Notes: generated from the sequence alone by a model not told the origin. A stretch of 64,000 nt of DNA from Aegilops tauschii subsp. strangulata (GCF_002575655.3 NC_053041.3:376199054-376263053), one strand, 5' to 3'. Shown: positions 44,573-56,517, counted from the first letter of the stretch. Numbers and translations are program-made.

Positions 44573-45542
44573 CCCATCTATAACGTGTAAGTGGGGTATG
44601 GTAAATTGTGAACGGTAGCGCTGTGAATATATGTAGACTAGCCGTGCACAAATTTATCACATGAATTGGAGATGAACTTGTGTGGCATACTGGCATTTGT
44701 CCTTTAGAATTTATTACTAGTAAATGTGCTATGTGTACGTGCAACTTGTGTGGTCGTTGCACGGGATCCAACACGCTCATTGAGAAAAAAGGTGGCACAA
44801 CTTTGGATATAGGTGATGTGGCGGCATCATACAGTAGCATCGTTTGCTATAGTTGTAATACTCCTACTAGGACGACAACTCCTATAAAACCTTGCGCTTA
44901 GCTCTTTGCCTCTTCGGGAGGTTCAACAGTTCGTACTCGTGTGAACCTTGCACTTGGCTCTTCGCCTCTTCGGAAGGTCCAACAATGATGATACTATAGT
45001 ACAATATGTTTCTGGCAATCTGACACCGATTGAACTGCTGCACATCCACCGCGAGGGCGAGCGAGAGGGAGAGGGAGAGGGCGCTGTAGTCAAAACCCTC
45101 TCCTCGTCCTGCGAGCCACCGCGCGCATGGGCGAGGGAGAGGCGTAGTAAGCAAGCTTCTCCTCGTTCGGCGAGTTGACGGGACACATCAAAGCAGTACA
45201 AGTACTAGTCCTTTCCGGTTAATATGGCTTAATTTGAAACGAGAAAAATACACTAGCGGTCAACGTATGTAACAACACGTTCTTTACGGTCACTATATAT
45301 AGTTTTGCGGTGATTATACGATCACTAGCTCATCATAGAGCACCGTATTGCACCCTACTGACCAGCCACATAGTCGACGTGGCACTTTGTTGGCTGGTTA
45401 AATTGTCACCTGGTTTCTGGGTCCCACCTGTCAGTTGGCAGAGCAAAGAAATCAGTTGAACAGAACTTTATGCAGGCGCGATAGGAGTCCAACCCTTGCG
45501 CGCGAACCACCCTGGTTGTGTATGTGAGTGCATGCACGTGTA
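44573..45542. other. Intergenic DNA, no gene seen
   Basis: A diverged tandem repeat lies at about 44890-44985 (CTTGCRCTTRGCTCTTYGCCTCTTCGG twice, about 57 bp apart). A purine-rich GAGCGAGAGGGAGAGGG stretch is at about 45057-45080. No coding sequence is supported. Confidence 0.5.
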
Positions 45543-45836
45543 CTCCCTCAGTCTTCCAACAAAGAGTGTACATCGGCTAAAAAACAAAGAGTGTACATCG
45601 ACACTTCCAATGCATTTAGCCTTTAATCTAAAATCGATATTGATTGACTAATGCACCAACTTGTGCTCTAGCTATAGGCTACATGTCTATCCTTAATTAC
45701 AGCATGCAACAACCTTCATTTAATCTTCTTCTCTCAATGGTCGCATGCACACATAAATCTGCTACTTTTGGGCGTTAATTATGCCCTGGTCAATGTGTAA
45801 ATCTCTAAATGTACTGTCTTTCACGGACGTAGGGAG
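45543..45836. mobile_element. Probable Stowaway MITE
   Basis: 294 bp are flanked by TA on both sides (45541-45542, 45837-45838), with ends CTCCCTCAGTC and GACGTAGGGAG that are near-perfect inverted repeats. The left arm has a direct repeat of ACAAAGAGTGTACATCG (about 45559 and 45584). No coding capacity. Confidence 0.65.
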
Positions 45837-45936
45837 TAGGTTGAGCACTTGAGCCTGAGCATGTGTGTTGCGTCGCGTGATGTGTGCCGCATGGGTGCGT
45901 GAGTGTTGCATGCGTCCATGTGTACGTGTGAGTGTT

Positions 45937-45968
45937 GCATGTTTCATGCATGCATGCATGCATGCATG
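45937..45968 (+). repeat. (GCAT)n microsatellite
   Basis: About six TGCA/GCAT units in a row, preceded by a 100-bp GTGTG/GCATG-rich alternating purine-pyrimidine stretch. Confidence 0.85.
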
Positions 45969-46036
45969 AGGCTTTTACTCGCTCCCATTGACATGTTCAT
46001 ATTTCAAGCTTCCTCTGTTCCCTCCATATTGTGATA

Positions 46037-46229
46037 CTCCCTCTATTCCCAAATACGGAGTAAAAGCCTCCCTCTGTTCCCACAGAGTATTTGTCTCTCT
46101 AGAGATTTCAACATGTGACTACGTACGGAGCAAAATGAGTGAATCTACACTCTAAAATATGTCTACATACATCAGTATGTTGTATTCCATTTGAATGTCT
46201 AAAAAGACAATATTTAGGAACGGAGGGAG
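46037..46229. mobile_element. Stowaway MITE with duplicated 5' end
   Basis: Flanked by TA (46035-46036, 46230-46231). Ends are CTCCCTCTATTCCCAAATA and TATTTAGGAACGGAGGGAG. The interior (AGAGATTTCAACATGTGACTAC, CTCTAAAATATGTCTAC) is the common Triticeae Stowaway type I know as Thalos. The first 31 bp are repeated in altered form (CTCCCTCTGTTCCCACAG at 46069), so the element carries two 5' ends. Confidence 0.85.
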
Positions 46230-46555
46230 TAGCAAATAAACATTAAGTTCTCTTTTTTTTCCTCCTTGGTCACGGTGCACAACCAAAGATGACTTATTCA
46301 CCTAGATGGAGGGAGTAGATGGTCAAAGTTTGACACAAAATTAATGCATTGGTAAACATAATTTTTTTGAGGAAAACGAGTGCATTAATTGAGTGTTGTT
46401 GCAAACTACAAAAATTATTCCACCACTCATCATCTACCTTGGTTGATGAGATTTTTGAATTGAGCCCTATAAACCGGAAAGGAGGTAGTACTAGTACTCC
46501 TACATTATTGGCGCTGGGTGCCTTGGCCAATGTTTCATCTTGTTGGACAGGATGA

Positions 46556-46865
46556 GGCTACTTCCAATGCATCGGTGCTTACATGGGGTGCTAAGCACAT
46601 TAAAAACTTTAGTAACTAAAGCTCCCAATGCTTACATGTACAGGTGCTTAACTTGTTAGTGCTAAGCATCCTTTATTTAATGATTTTGTAACTAAAGTTC
46701 TTCATGCATTGGTGGGATTCTTCCATTTAAGTCTTTTGTCTAGGTTCTCGCGCTTAGTACTGGGGTCACCACACTTATCTCTCCTCTTAATTACCTTGCC
46801 ACATCAGACTTTTTGCCTACATGGCAGCCTTAGCACCTGTACAAGGCAGAGCATTGGGAGGGGCC
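46556..46865. mobile_element. Candidate MITE of unknown superfamily
   Basis: The ends GGCTACTTCCAATGC and GCATTGGGAGGGGCC are inverted with 12 of 15 matches. The interior repeats GTGCTAAGCAYC and TAACTAAAGYTC motifs. No clear target duplication was seen, so the borders and identity are uncertain. Confidence 0.35.
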
Positions 46866-47469
46866 CGAGCATACAGGCATAGGGATACTGTAGATAGGAA
46901 GTCTTCGCGATCCATTATTCCCCATCTCGGTCAGAGAGAACTATTCAACTAGTCTTCACAACGAAGTGACAATACACGCTGCAGTAGAGGGGACACTTGA
47001 TTAATAATCTAAACCAGCGTGTTGGTGTTACTAAATCAGCCTTACCCAGTACTGCCATCATGTTTGCCAATGGAGCACGCTTCCGCAAATACGACTACGC
47101 ACCTCTCTCCTCCATTAGCTGACATATGGGCCCTCTTGAGGTAGACCCGCATGTCATCGGCGTAACTATTTACACTCGGAAGGACGGTATATCCTGGTAG
47201 TAGTACTAGTAGAATTGACACTTAATGCACTTTCTTTCACGTCTTTCACTCTTCTTCCTCCTTTCTTCCCCATCATCGGCCGCACACCATATCCCCCCGC
47301 TCACTGCTCGCCCGCCCGCGCCATCTTCCTTGGTAGCTCGCGCGTACCATATCCCCCCGCTCACTGCTCAGCCACACACGCCATCTTCTTCACTCGCCCG
47401 CCCGAATCCACTTCCCCGCTGGCTGGCAGGCACCGAAAACCCCAGTCACTCAGCGCCCTAAAAAACCCT
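46866..47469 (+). other. Upstream region and leader of gene 2
   Basis: No separate gene is seen. A 60-bp tandem duplication (47286-47345 and 47346-47405) contains ACCATATCCCCCCGCTCACTGCTC in both copies. Because 60 is divisible by three it keeps an upstream frame open from 47215, but that extension has no F-box features and I treat it as leader. Confidence 0.5.
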
Positions 47470-49172
47470 ATGGAAGAACCGACTGACACGCAGAGCCGCG
47501 ATTGGAATTCCCTCCCCGATGTTCTCTTGGAGCAGATCTGTAATTGTATGGACCTGCTCAACACCGTCCGTCTGGCCGCATGCTCGGTGTCTTTGTACCG
47601 TCTACTCGTCTGCAACCGGCCGGCTCTTTTCAAGACACACTGCTTCCTGATGCCCGATCCAAGCAGGTGGCCCAGACACCGACTTGACGATACTACAGAG
47701 GTTGTCGTGGTGCCCCTCGACATGCTACCACTACCCGTCCACCTGTCCTTCATGCGCGGCCACTACTGGGCGGGCATGAAGGCCAACTGGATCGTCCTCA
47801 TCCACCAATCCGGTATTCCGTGGCATCTCGTAGATATCTACACCCAGCGAGAGATCACCCTTCCATCGTTGGATACCGCCGCCATCGAGCCTCGCGGCCC
47901 GCCGGACACTCCTGCCTACTACGCACGAGACGCATCGAGCTTTTGGCTCGACCTCTGTTTGCTGAAGGCTGTAATCTGCGAAGTGCCCACACCATCAGAA
48001 GACTACATGGATTACAAGCTCATTGCCGTGTTCAACATGGGATTAGTCTATCTGGAATCCGGTCGCCATACATGGTTATGGCTCATCGTCGATCCTCTTC
48101 ACCCAACATTTCTGTCTGATGCTATAGTGCACGATGGCATCATTTATGCGATCGACGCACAGATTGGCTGCCTATAGTGGTGGAATATATCATCGTGTAA
48201 TTGTTCTATCACATCTCATCTTTACCTTAAGAATACGAATGCCTGTTCATTGTTACAAATTTAGAATATATAGTATGTCTATAACCACATCATTCCTATA
48301 TGTTCCTCTCATTTCCTAGATTTTTATGACCACACATGTTATTGTTAGAGTTGATATGAGAACAATTGGCATCTAATGATTGTTAGAATAGATATTATGA
48401 GTATAACCTCATGATTGCTATATGTTACTCTCATTTCCAGGATTTTTATAACAACACATGTTATTGCTTAGAGTTGATATGATAACTGTAGTAAGTGCTA
48501 TGGTAGAATATGAGTAGGCCCTGTCATATATGTTTTCCTCTCATTGTTACATGATGTTTGAACCATGATATATTGCTAGAATATGAAAGCCATTGGCTTA
48601 TTTTTTTTAACTTGGGGTATGATTATGACCACGGCGTTGCAATTCTCTGTCTATGATATGTGTCACTATTATAATAATCTTAATTCCACACATACTCTGA
48701 ACATGATTGTTTATTTTTGTCCTTTTGGTCTCCAATTTGAATTGTTGCAGCAGACGCAAATGCGCTAGCCTTGATGATTCCAGGACCTGGAATCATACCA
48801 GCCAATGGGTGGTGGTTTATCGCTCGTTCAGCCGACGGCGGTCATTTGATGCTCATTTGCACGTACCAAATTGACCAAACTATTTCATCAAACCACATGC
48901 AGTACAATGCCTGGGGCGTTCGTGACATTGATGGCTATGGCTGCTTCGTGTTCACGAAAGATCCCAGCTCCGTTGGGCCAGGCATATTCAACTGGAGGCG
49001 GGTTTACAGCCTCGGCAACCACTCCATGTTCCTCGGGCTCAATTATCCGATCATCCAACCAATCATTGATCATATCACCGGCGATGATTACCGTGCTATG
49101 CAACTTCCATTCACCAGGGGGAACTGTGTTTACACATCATACCATGGGTTTCATGAATCACCATATCCATAG
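47470..49172 (+). CDS. F-box/DUF295-type gene 2, two exons, one in-frame TAG
   Basis: Exon 1 starts at the ATG at 47470 (MEEPTDTQSRDWNSLPDVLL). Residues about 12-45 are a good F-box (WNSLPDVLLEQICNCMDLLN, TVRLAACS). DUF295-like blocks follow (SFMRGHYWAGMKANWIVLIH, YKLIAVFNMGLVYLESG, HDGIIYAIDA). A TAG at 48175-48177 ends the plain reading at 236 residues. If it is ignored, the frame continues WWNISS to a donor at 48197 (GTAATT), and an acceptor at 48750 or 48753 after a pyrimidine-rich tract joins in phase to NALALMMIPGPG, GWWFIARSADGGHLMLICTY and FNWRRVYSLGNHSMFLGLNYP, ending at 49172. So one nonsense codon separates it from a complete F-box/DUF295 protein. An SCF substrate-adaptor role is family knowledge only. 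Confidence 0.7.
48273..48500 (+). repeat. Tandem repeat in the intron of gene 2
   Basis: A unit of about 125 bp (ATATGTTMCTCTCATTTCC, then GATTTTTATRACMACACATG and TTATTG) occurs from about 48298 and again from about 48420, with a weaker third start near 48527. The copies are about 85-90% alike by eye. Confidence 0.65.
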
Positions 49173-49497
49173 ATTCGTTGACACAACTTGTTGCCAGATA
49201 ATCTTCAGTGTGTGAAAGGCATCAAGCTTCCATGCAATGGATGGCTTTTGCAAACCCGACATGCGGCGATGTGGTTCATGCCAACAACAAATATGCATAA
49301 CTTGATTCGTATTGATATCTAGACTAAGCCATGTATCCTGCTGCTGTAGCATGACCCTCTTTTGTTGGATATTATGTACTGTTGTTAGTTTGAAGCACTC
49401 CTCTAGTTTGAAGGATAGATACCTTTCTGGGATCAAGTGCATCCTAACTCACCTGCGTAGGATGTACTGATAATGATGATCGAGATGCTGTCCAGAA

Positions 49498-49500
<3 letters not shown>
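49173..49500. other. 3' flank of gene 2, no gene seen
   Basis: Probable 3' untranslated or intergenic sequence. No repeat or coding feature is recognised up to the microsatellite. Confidence 0.5.

Positions 49501-49562
<62 letters not shown>
49501..49562 (+). repeat. (AT)n microsatellite, left half
   Basis: About 31 AT units abut the left LTR of the copia element. The tract continues at 58286-58342 on the other side, so one microsatellite was split by the insertion. Confidence 0.95.
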
Positions 49563-49566
<4 letters not shown>

Positions 49567-51299
49567 GGAAATATGCCCTAGAGGCAATAATAAAGTTATT
49601 AATTATTTCCTTATATCATGATAAATGTTTATTATTCATGCTAGAATGGTATTAACCGGAAACATAATACTTGTGTGCATACATAGACAAACAGAGTGTC
49701 ACCAGTATGCCTCTACTTGACTAGGTCGTTGATCAAAGATGGTTATGTTTCCTAGCCATAGACATGAGTTGTCATTTGATTAACGGGATCACATCATTAG
49801 GAGAATGATGTGATTGACTTGACCCATTCCGTTAGCTTAGCACTTGATCGTTTAGTATTCTGCTATTGCTTTCTTCATGACTTATACATGTTCCTATGAC
49901 TATGGGATTATGCAACTCCAGTTTACCGGAGGAACACTTTGTGTGCTACCAAACGTCACAACGTAACTGGGTGATTATAAAGGTGCTCTACAGGTGTCTC
50001 CAAAGATACTTGTTGGGTTGGCGTATTTCGAGATTAGGATTTGTCACTCCGATTGTCGGAGAGGTATCTCTGGGCCCACTCGGTAATGCACATCACTATA
50101 AGCCTTGCAAGCATTGTAACTAATGAGTTAGTTGTGGGATGATGCGTTACGGAACGAGTAAAGAGACTTGCCGGTAACGAGATTGAACTAGGTATTGAGA
50201 TACCGACGATCGAATCTCGGGAAAGTAACATACTGATGACAAAGGGAACAACGTATGTTGTTATGCGGTTTGACCGACAAAGATCTTCGTAGAATATGTG
50301 GGAGCCAATATGAGCATCCAGGTTCCGCTATTGGTTATTGACCGGAGACGTGTCTCGGTCATGTCTACATAGTTCTCGAACCCGTAGGGTCCGCACGGTT
50401 AAAGTTCGATGACGATTGTATTATGAGTTTTTGTGTTTTGTTGTACCGAAGGTAGTTCGAAGTCCCGGATGTGATCACGGGCATGACGAGGAGTCTCGAA
50501 ATGGTCGAGACGTAAAGATCGATATATTGGATGACTATGTTCGGACACCGGAATGGTTTCGGGGAGTTTCGGACATATACCGGAGTACCGGGGGGTTACC
50601 GGAAACCCCCGGGGAGTTTAATGGGCCAAGATGGGCCTTAGTGGAGAAGAGGAGGGGCGGCTAGGGCTGGCCGCGCGCCACCTCCCCCTCTAGTCCGAAT
50701 TGGACAAGGAGGGGGGCGGCGCCCCCTTTCCTTCCTCCTCTCTCCTTCCCTTCCTTTCCCCCTCCTACTCCAACTAGGAAAAGAGGGAGTCCTACTCCCA
50801 GTGGGAGTAGGACTCCTCCCTGGCGCGCCCTCCTCCTGGCCGGTGGCCTCCTCCCCCTGATCCTTTATATACAGGGGCAGGGGGGCACCTCTAGACACAA
50901 CAATTGATCTGTTGATCTCTTAGCCGTGTGCGGTGCCCCCCTCCACCATATTCCACCTCGAGCATACCGTAGCGGTGCTTAGGCGAAGCCCTGCGTCGGT
51001 AGCAACATCATCACCGTCATCACGGCGTCGTGCTAACGGAACTCTCCCGTGAAGCTCTGCTGGATCGGAGTTCGCGGGACGTCATCGAGCTGAACGTGTG
51101 CTGAACTCGGTGGTGCCGTATGTTCGGTACTTGGATCGGTCGGATCGTGAAGATGTACGACTACATCAACCGCGTTGTGCTAACGCTTCCGCTTTCGGTC
51201 TACGAGGGTACATGGACACACTCTCCCCTCTCGTTGCTATGCATCACCATGACCCTGTGTGTGCGTTGGAATTTTTTGAAATTACTACGTTCCCCAACA
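49563..51299 (+). repeat. 5' LTR of copia element
   Basis: 1.74 kb, ending CCCCAACA at 51299. The first bases (AGAAGG) differ from the right LTR (TGGAGG), so the usual TG start has mutated at the microsatellite border. A TATA-like TTTATATAC lies at 50864-50872. Confidence 0.95.
50864..50872 (+). promoter_or_regulatory. Candidate TATA box of copia 5' LTR
   Basis: TTTATATAC followed by AGGGGCAGGGGGG occupies the place of the BARE-1 core promoter and is conserved in the right LTR (57849-57857). Role inferred from the family. Confidence 0.55.
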
Positions 51300-51300
51300 G

Positions 51301-51316
51301 CGGCATCTGAGCCTGG
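51301..51316 (+). other. Primer binding site region of copia element
   Basis: CGGCATCTGAGCCTGG follows the 5' LTR by one base. It resembles TGGTATCAGAGC, the initiator-Met tRNA complement, with three mismatches in the 12-base core. Confidence 0.55.
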
Positions 51317-52531
51317 TTTTATGCGTAGATGTTATATGCACGAGTAGAACACAAGTGAGTTGTGGGCGATACAAGTCATACTGCTTACCAGCATGTCACA
51401 CTTTGGTTTGGCGGTATTGTTGGATGAAGCGGCCCTGACTGACATTACGCGTACGCTTACGCGAGACTGGTTCTACCGACATGCTTTGCACACAGGTGGC
51501 AGGCGGGTGTCAGTTTCTCCAACTTTAGTTGAACCAAGTGTGGCTACGCCCGGTCCTTGAGAAGGTTAAAACAACACTAACTTGACGAACTATCGTTGTG
51601 GTTTTGATGCGTAGGTAAGAACAGTTCTTGCTCAGCCCGTAGCAGCCACGTAAAACTTGCAACAACAAAGTAGAGGACGTCTAACTTGTTTTTCCAGGGC
51701 ATGTTGTGATGTGATATGGTCAAGGCATGATGCTATATTTTATTGTATGAGATGATCATGTTTTGTAACCGAGTTATCGGCAACTGGCAGGAGCCATATG
51801 GTTGTCGCTTTATTGTATGCAATGCAATCACCCCGTAATGCTTTACTTTATCACTAAGCGGTAGGGATAGTCGTAGAAGCATAAGTTGGCGAGACGACAA
51901 CGATGCTATGATCGAGATCAAGGTGTCGCGCCGGTGACAATGGTGATCATGACGGTGCTTCGGAGATGGAGATCACAAGCACAAGATGATGATGGCCATA
52001 TCATATCACTTATATTGATTGCATGTGATGTTTATCTTTTATGCATCTTATCTTGCTTTGATTGACGGTAGCATTATAAGATGATCTCTCACTAAATTTC
52101 AAGATAAAAGTGTTCTCCCTGAGTATGCACCGTTGCGAAGTTCTTCATGCTGAGACACCACGTGATGATCGGGTGTGATAAGCTCTACGTTCAAATACAA
52201 CAGGTGCAAAACAGTTGCACACACGAAATACTCAGGTTAAACTTGACGAGCCTAGCATATGCAGATATGGCCTCGGAACACTGAGACTGAAAGGTCGAGC
52301 GTGAATCATATAGTAGATATGATCAACATAGTGATGTTCACCATTGAAAACTACTCCATCTCACATGATGATCGGACATGGTTTAGTTGATTTGGATCAC
52401 GTGATCACTTAGATGATTAGAGGGATGTCTATCTAAGTGGGAGTTCTTAAGTAATATGATTAATTGAACTTAAATTTATCATGAACTTAGTACCTATTAG
52501 TATTTTGCTTGTGTATGTTAAATGTAGATAG
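51317..52531 (+). other. Untranslated leader of copia element
   Basis: 1.2 kb with no gene. It is the counterpart of the leader duplicated in the element at 852-10816, for example the motifs around CGAGCCTAGCATATGCAGA and GGCCTCGGAACACTGAGAC near 52250-52290. Packaging or dimerisation signals would be expected here but cannot be pointed to. Confidence 0.6.
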
Positions 52532-53338
52532 ATGGCCCGTGCTGTTGTTCCGTTGAATTTTAATGCGTTCCTTGAGAAAGCAAAGTTGAAAGATGATGGT
52601 AGCAATTACACGGACTGGGTCCGTAACTTGAGGATTATCCTCATTGCTGCACAGAAGAATTACGTCCTGGAAGCACCGCTGGGTGCCAGGCCTGCTGCAG
52701 ATGCAACTGACGACGTTAAGAACGTCTGGCAGAGCAAAGCTGATGACTACTCGATAGTTCAGTGTGCCATGCTTTACGGCTTAGAACCGGGGCTTCAACG
52801 ACGTTTTGAACGTCATGGAGCATATGAGATGTTCCAGGAGTTGAAGTTAATATTTCAAGCAAATGCCCGGATTGAGAGATATGAAGTCTCCAATAAGTTC
52901 TACAGTTGCAAGATGGAGGAGAATAGTTCTATCGGTGAACATATACTCAGAATGTCTGGGTATAACAATCACTTGATTCAACTGGGAGTTAATCTTCCGA
53001 ATGATAGTGTCATTGACAGAATTCTTCAATCACTGCCACCAAGCTACAAGAGCTTTGTAATGAACTATAATATGCAAGGGATGGATAAGACAATTCCCAA
53101 GATCTTCGCAATGCTAAAGGCTGCGGAGGTAGAAATCAAGAAGGAGCATCAAGTGTTGATGGTCAACAAGACCACCAGTTTCAAGAAAAAGGGCAAAGGG
53201 AAGAACAAGGGGAACTTCAAGAAGAACAACAAACAAGTTGCTGCTCAAGAGAAGAAACCCAAGTCTGGACATAAGCCTGAGACTGAGTGCTTCTACTGCA
53301 GGTAGACTGGTCACTGAAAGCGGAACTGCCCCAAGTAT
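52532..53338 (+). pseudogene. Copia gag with two stops in the zinc knuckle
   Basis: The start MARAVVPLNFNAFLEKAKLK is the usual BARE-type gag start. The capsid-like part runs about residues 10-200 (YTDWVRNLRIIL, LPPSYKSFVMNYN), followed by a lysine-rich linker (KKKGKGKNKGNFKKNNK). The nucleocapsid CCHC knuckle is CFYC-x4-H-x4-C, but TAG (53303-53305) and TGA (53315-53317) fall at its second and fourth spacer positions. The Cys and His codons themselves are intact. The TGA stands where tryptophan is usual. Gag would form the virus-like particle. Confidence 0.85.
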
Positions 53339-54184
53339 TTGGCAGATAAGAAGGATGGCAAGGTGAACAAAGGTATATGTGATATACATGTTATTGATGT
53401 GTACCTTACTAATGCTTGCAGTAGCACCTGGGTATTTGATACTGGTTCTGTTGCTAATATTTGCAACTCGAAACAGGGGCTATGGATTAAGCGAAGATTG
53501 GCTAAGGACGAGGTGACGATGCGCGTGGGAAATGGTTCCAAAGTCGATGTGATCGCGGTCGGCACGCTATCTCTACATCTACCTTCGGGATTAGTTTTAG
53601 ACCTAAATAATTGTTATTTGGTGCCAGCGTTGAGCATGAACATTATATCTGGATCTTGTTTGATGCGAGACGGTTATTCATTTAAATCAGAGAATAATGG
53701 TTATTCTACTTATATGAGTAATATCGTTTATGGTCATGCACCCTCGAAGAGTGGTCTATTTATATTAAATCTCGATAGTAGTGATACACATATTCATAAT
53801 ATTGAAGCCAAAAGATGCAGAGTTGATAATGATAGTGCAACTTATTTGTGGCACTGCCGTTTAGGTCATATTGGTGTAAAGCGCATGAAGAAACTCCATT
53901 CCAATGGACTTTTGGAATCACTTGATTATGAATCACTTGGTACTTGCGAACCATGCCTCATGGGCAAGATGACTAAAACGCCGTTCTCCGGAACTATGGA
54001 GCGAGCAACAGATTTGTTGGAAATCATACATACTGATGTATGTGGTCCAATGAATGTTGAGGCTCGCGGCGGGTATCGTTATTTTCTCACCTTCACAGAT
54101 GATTTGAGCAGATATGGGTATATCTACTTAATGAAACATAAGTTTGAAACATTTGAAAAGTTCAAAGAATTTATAGTGAAGTAG
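53339..54184 (+). pseudogene. Copia protease and integrase N-terminal part
   Basis: Same frame as gag. The protease active site reads WVFDTGSVANIC (D-T-G, about 53431-53466). The GAG-pre-integrase HHCC finger follows (LWHCRLGHIG, then RMKKLH and CEPCLMGKM). The integrase core begins at HTDVCGPM with RYFLTFTDD. The frame ends at TAG 54182-54184, where a one-step frame change moves the rest of the integrase (about 54180 on) into the next frame. Confidence 0.85.
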
Positions 54185-56517
54185 AAAATCGTCGTAACAA
54201 GAAAATAAAGTTTCTACGATCTGATCATGGAGGAGAATATTTGAGTTACGAGTTTGGTCTTCATTTGAAACAATGCGGAATAGTTTCGCAACTCACGCCA
54301 CCCGGAACACCACAGCGTAATGGTGTGTCCGAACGTCGTAATCGTACTTTACTAGATATGGGGCGATCTATGATGTCTCTTACTGATTTACCGCTATCAT
54401 TTTGGGGTTATGCTTTAGAGACAGCTGCATTCACGTTAAAAAGGGCACCGTCTAAATCCGTTGAGATGACGCCTTATGAACTATGGTTTGGCAAGAAACC
54501 AAAGTTGTCGTTTCTTAAAGTTTGGGGTTGCGATGCTTATGTGAAAAAACTTCAACCTGATAAGCTCGAACCCAAATCGGAGAAATGTGTCTTCATAGGA
54601 TACCCAAAGGAAACTGTTGGGTACACCTTCTATCACTGATCTGAAGGGAAGAATTTTGTTGCTAAATTTGGATCCTTTCTAGAGAAGGAGTTTCTCTCAA
54701 AAGAAGTGAGTGGGTTGAAAGTAGAACTTGATGAGGTAACAGTACCTGCTCCCTTATTGGAAAGTAGTTCATCACAGAAACCGATTCCTGTGACACCTAC
54801 ACCAATTAGTGAGGAAGCTAATGATGATGATCATGAAGCTTCAGATCAAGTTACTACCGAACCTCGTAGGTCAACCAGAGTAAGATCCGCACCAGAGTGG
54901 TACGGTAATCCTGTTCTGGAGGTCATGTTACTAGACCATGATGAACCTACGAACTATGAAGAAGCGATGATGAGCCCAGGTTCCGCAAAATGGCTTGAGG
55001 CTATGAAATCTGAGATGGGATCCATGTATGATAACAAAGTGTGGACTTTGGTTGAGTTGCCCAATGATCGGCAAGACATCAAAAATAAATGGATCTTCAA
55101 GAAGAAGACAGACGCTGACGGTAATGTTACTGTCTACAAAGCTCGACTTGTTGCGAAAGGTTTTCGACAAGTTCAAGGAGTTGACTACGATGAGACCTTC
55201 TCACCCGTAGCGATGCTTAAGTCCGCCCGAATCATGTTAGCAATTGCCGCATTTTATGATTATGAAATTTGGAAAATGGATGTAAAGACTGCATTCCTGA
55301 ATGGATTTCTGGAAGAAGAGTTGAATATGATGCAACCTGAAGGTTTTATCGATCCAAAGGGTGCTAACAAAGTGTGCAAGCTCCAGCGATCCATTTATGG
55401 ACTGTTGCAAGACTCTCGGAGTTGGAATAAACGCTTTGATAGTGTGATCAAAGCATATGGTTTTATACAGACTTTTGGAGAAGCATGTATTTACAAGAAA
55501 GTGAGTGGGAGCTCTGTAGCATTTCTAATCTTATATGTGGATGACATCTTGTTGATTGGAAATGATATAGAATTTCTGGATAGCATAAAAGGATACTTGA
55601 ATAAGAGTTTTTCAATGAAAGACCTCGGTGAAGCTGCTTACATATTGGGCATCAAGATCTATAGAGATAGATCAAGACGCTTAATTTGACTTTCACAAAG
55701 CACATACCTTGACAAAGTTTTGAAGAAGTTCAAAATGGATCAAGCAAAGAAAGGGTTCTTGCCTATGTTACAAGGTGTGAAATTGAGTAAGACTCAATGC
55801 CCGACCACTTCAGAAGATAGAGAGAAAATGAAAGATGTTACCTATGCTTCAGCCATAGGCTCTATCATGTATGCAATGCTGTGTACCAGACCTGATGTGT
55901 GCCTTGCTATTAGTTTAGCAGGGAGGTACCAAAGGAATCCAGGAGTGGATCACTGGACAGCGGTCAAGAACATCCTGAAATACCTTAAAAGGACTAAGGA
56001 TATGTTTCTCGTTTATGGAGGTGACAAAGAGCTAGTCGTAAATGGTTACGTCGATGCAAGCTTTGACACTGATCTGGACGATTCTAAATCGCAAACCGGA
56101 TACGTATTTACATTGAATGGTGGAGCTGTCAGTTGGTGCAGTTCTAAACAAAGCGTCGTGGCGGGATCTACGTGTGAAACGGAGTACATAGCTGCTCCGG
56201 AAGCAGCAAATGAAGGAGTCTGGATGAAGGAGTTCATATCCAATCTAGGTGTCATACCTAGTGCATCGGGTCCAATGTAAATCTTTTGTGACAATACTGG
56301 TGCAATTGCCTTGGCAAAGGAATCCAAATTTCACAAGAGGACCAAGCACATCAAAAGACGCTTCAATTCCATCCGGGACCAAGTCCAGGTGGGAGACATA
56401 GAGATTTGTAAGATACATACGAATCTGAATGTTGCAGACCCGTTGACTAAGCCTCTTCCACAAGCAAAACATGATCAGCACCAAAACTCCATGGGTGTTA
56501 GAATCATTACTGTGTAA
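54185..56517 (+). pseudogene. Copia integrase C-terminal part, reverse transcriptase and RNase H
   Basis: All in one frame after the break. The integrase continues with SDHGGEYL and PQRNGVSERRNRTLLDMGR. Reverse transcriptase starts near KWLEAMKSEM, with KARLVAKGFRQVQGVDYDE, MDVKTAFLNGFLEEE and catalytic YVDD (55534-55545). RNase H has YVDASFDTD, AVSWCSSKQSVVAGST and ETEYIA, ending IHTNLNVADPLTKPL and TAA at 56515. Stops interrupt it at 54637-54639 (usual arginine codon), 55687-55689 and 56278-56280. All catalytic residues I can check are present, so only a few point changes disable this copy. Confidence 0.88.

Noticed and set aside
47215..47469. Upstream start giving an 85-residue extension of F-box gene 2
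   Set aside because: F-box proteins of this type start close to the F-box, and the extension is a duplicated low-complexity leader. Kept as a finding, not used as the start.
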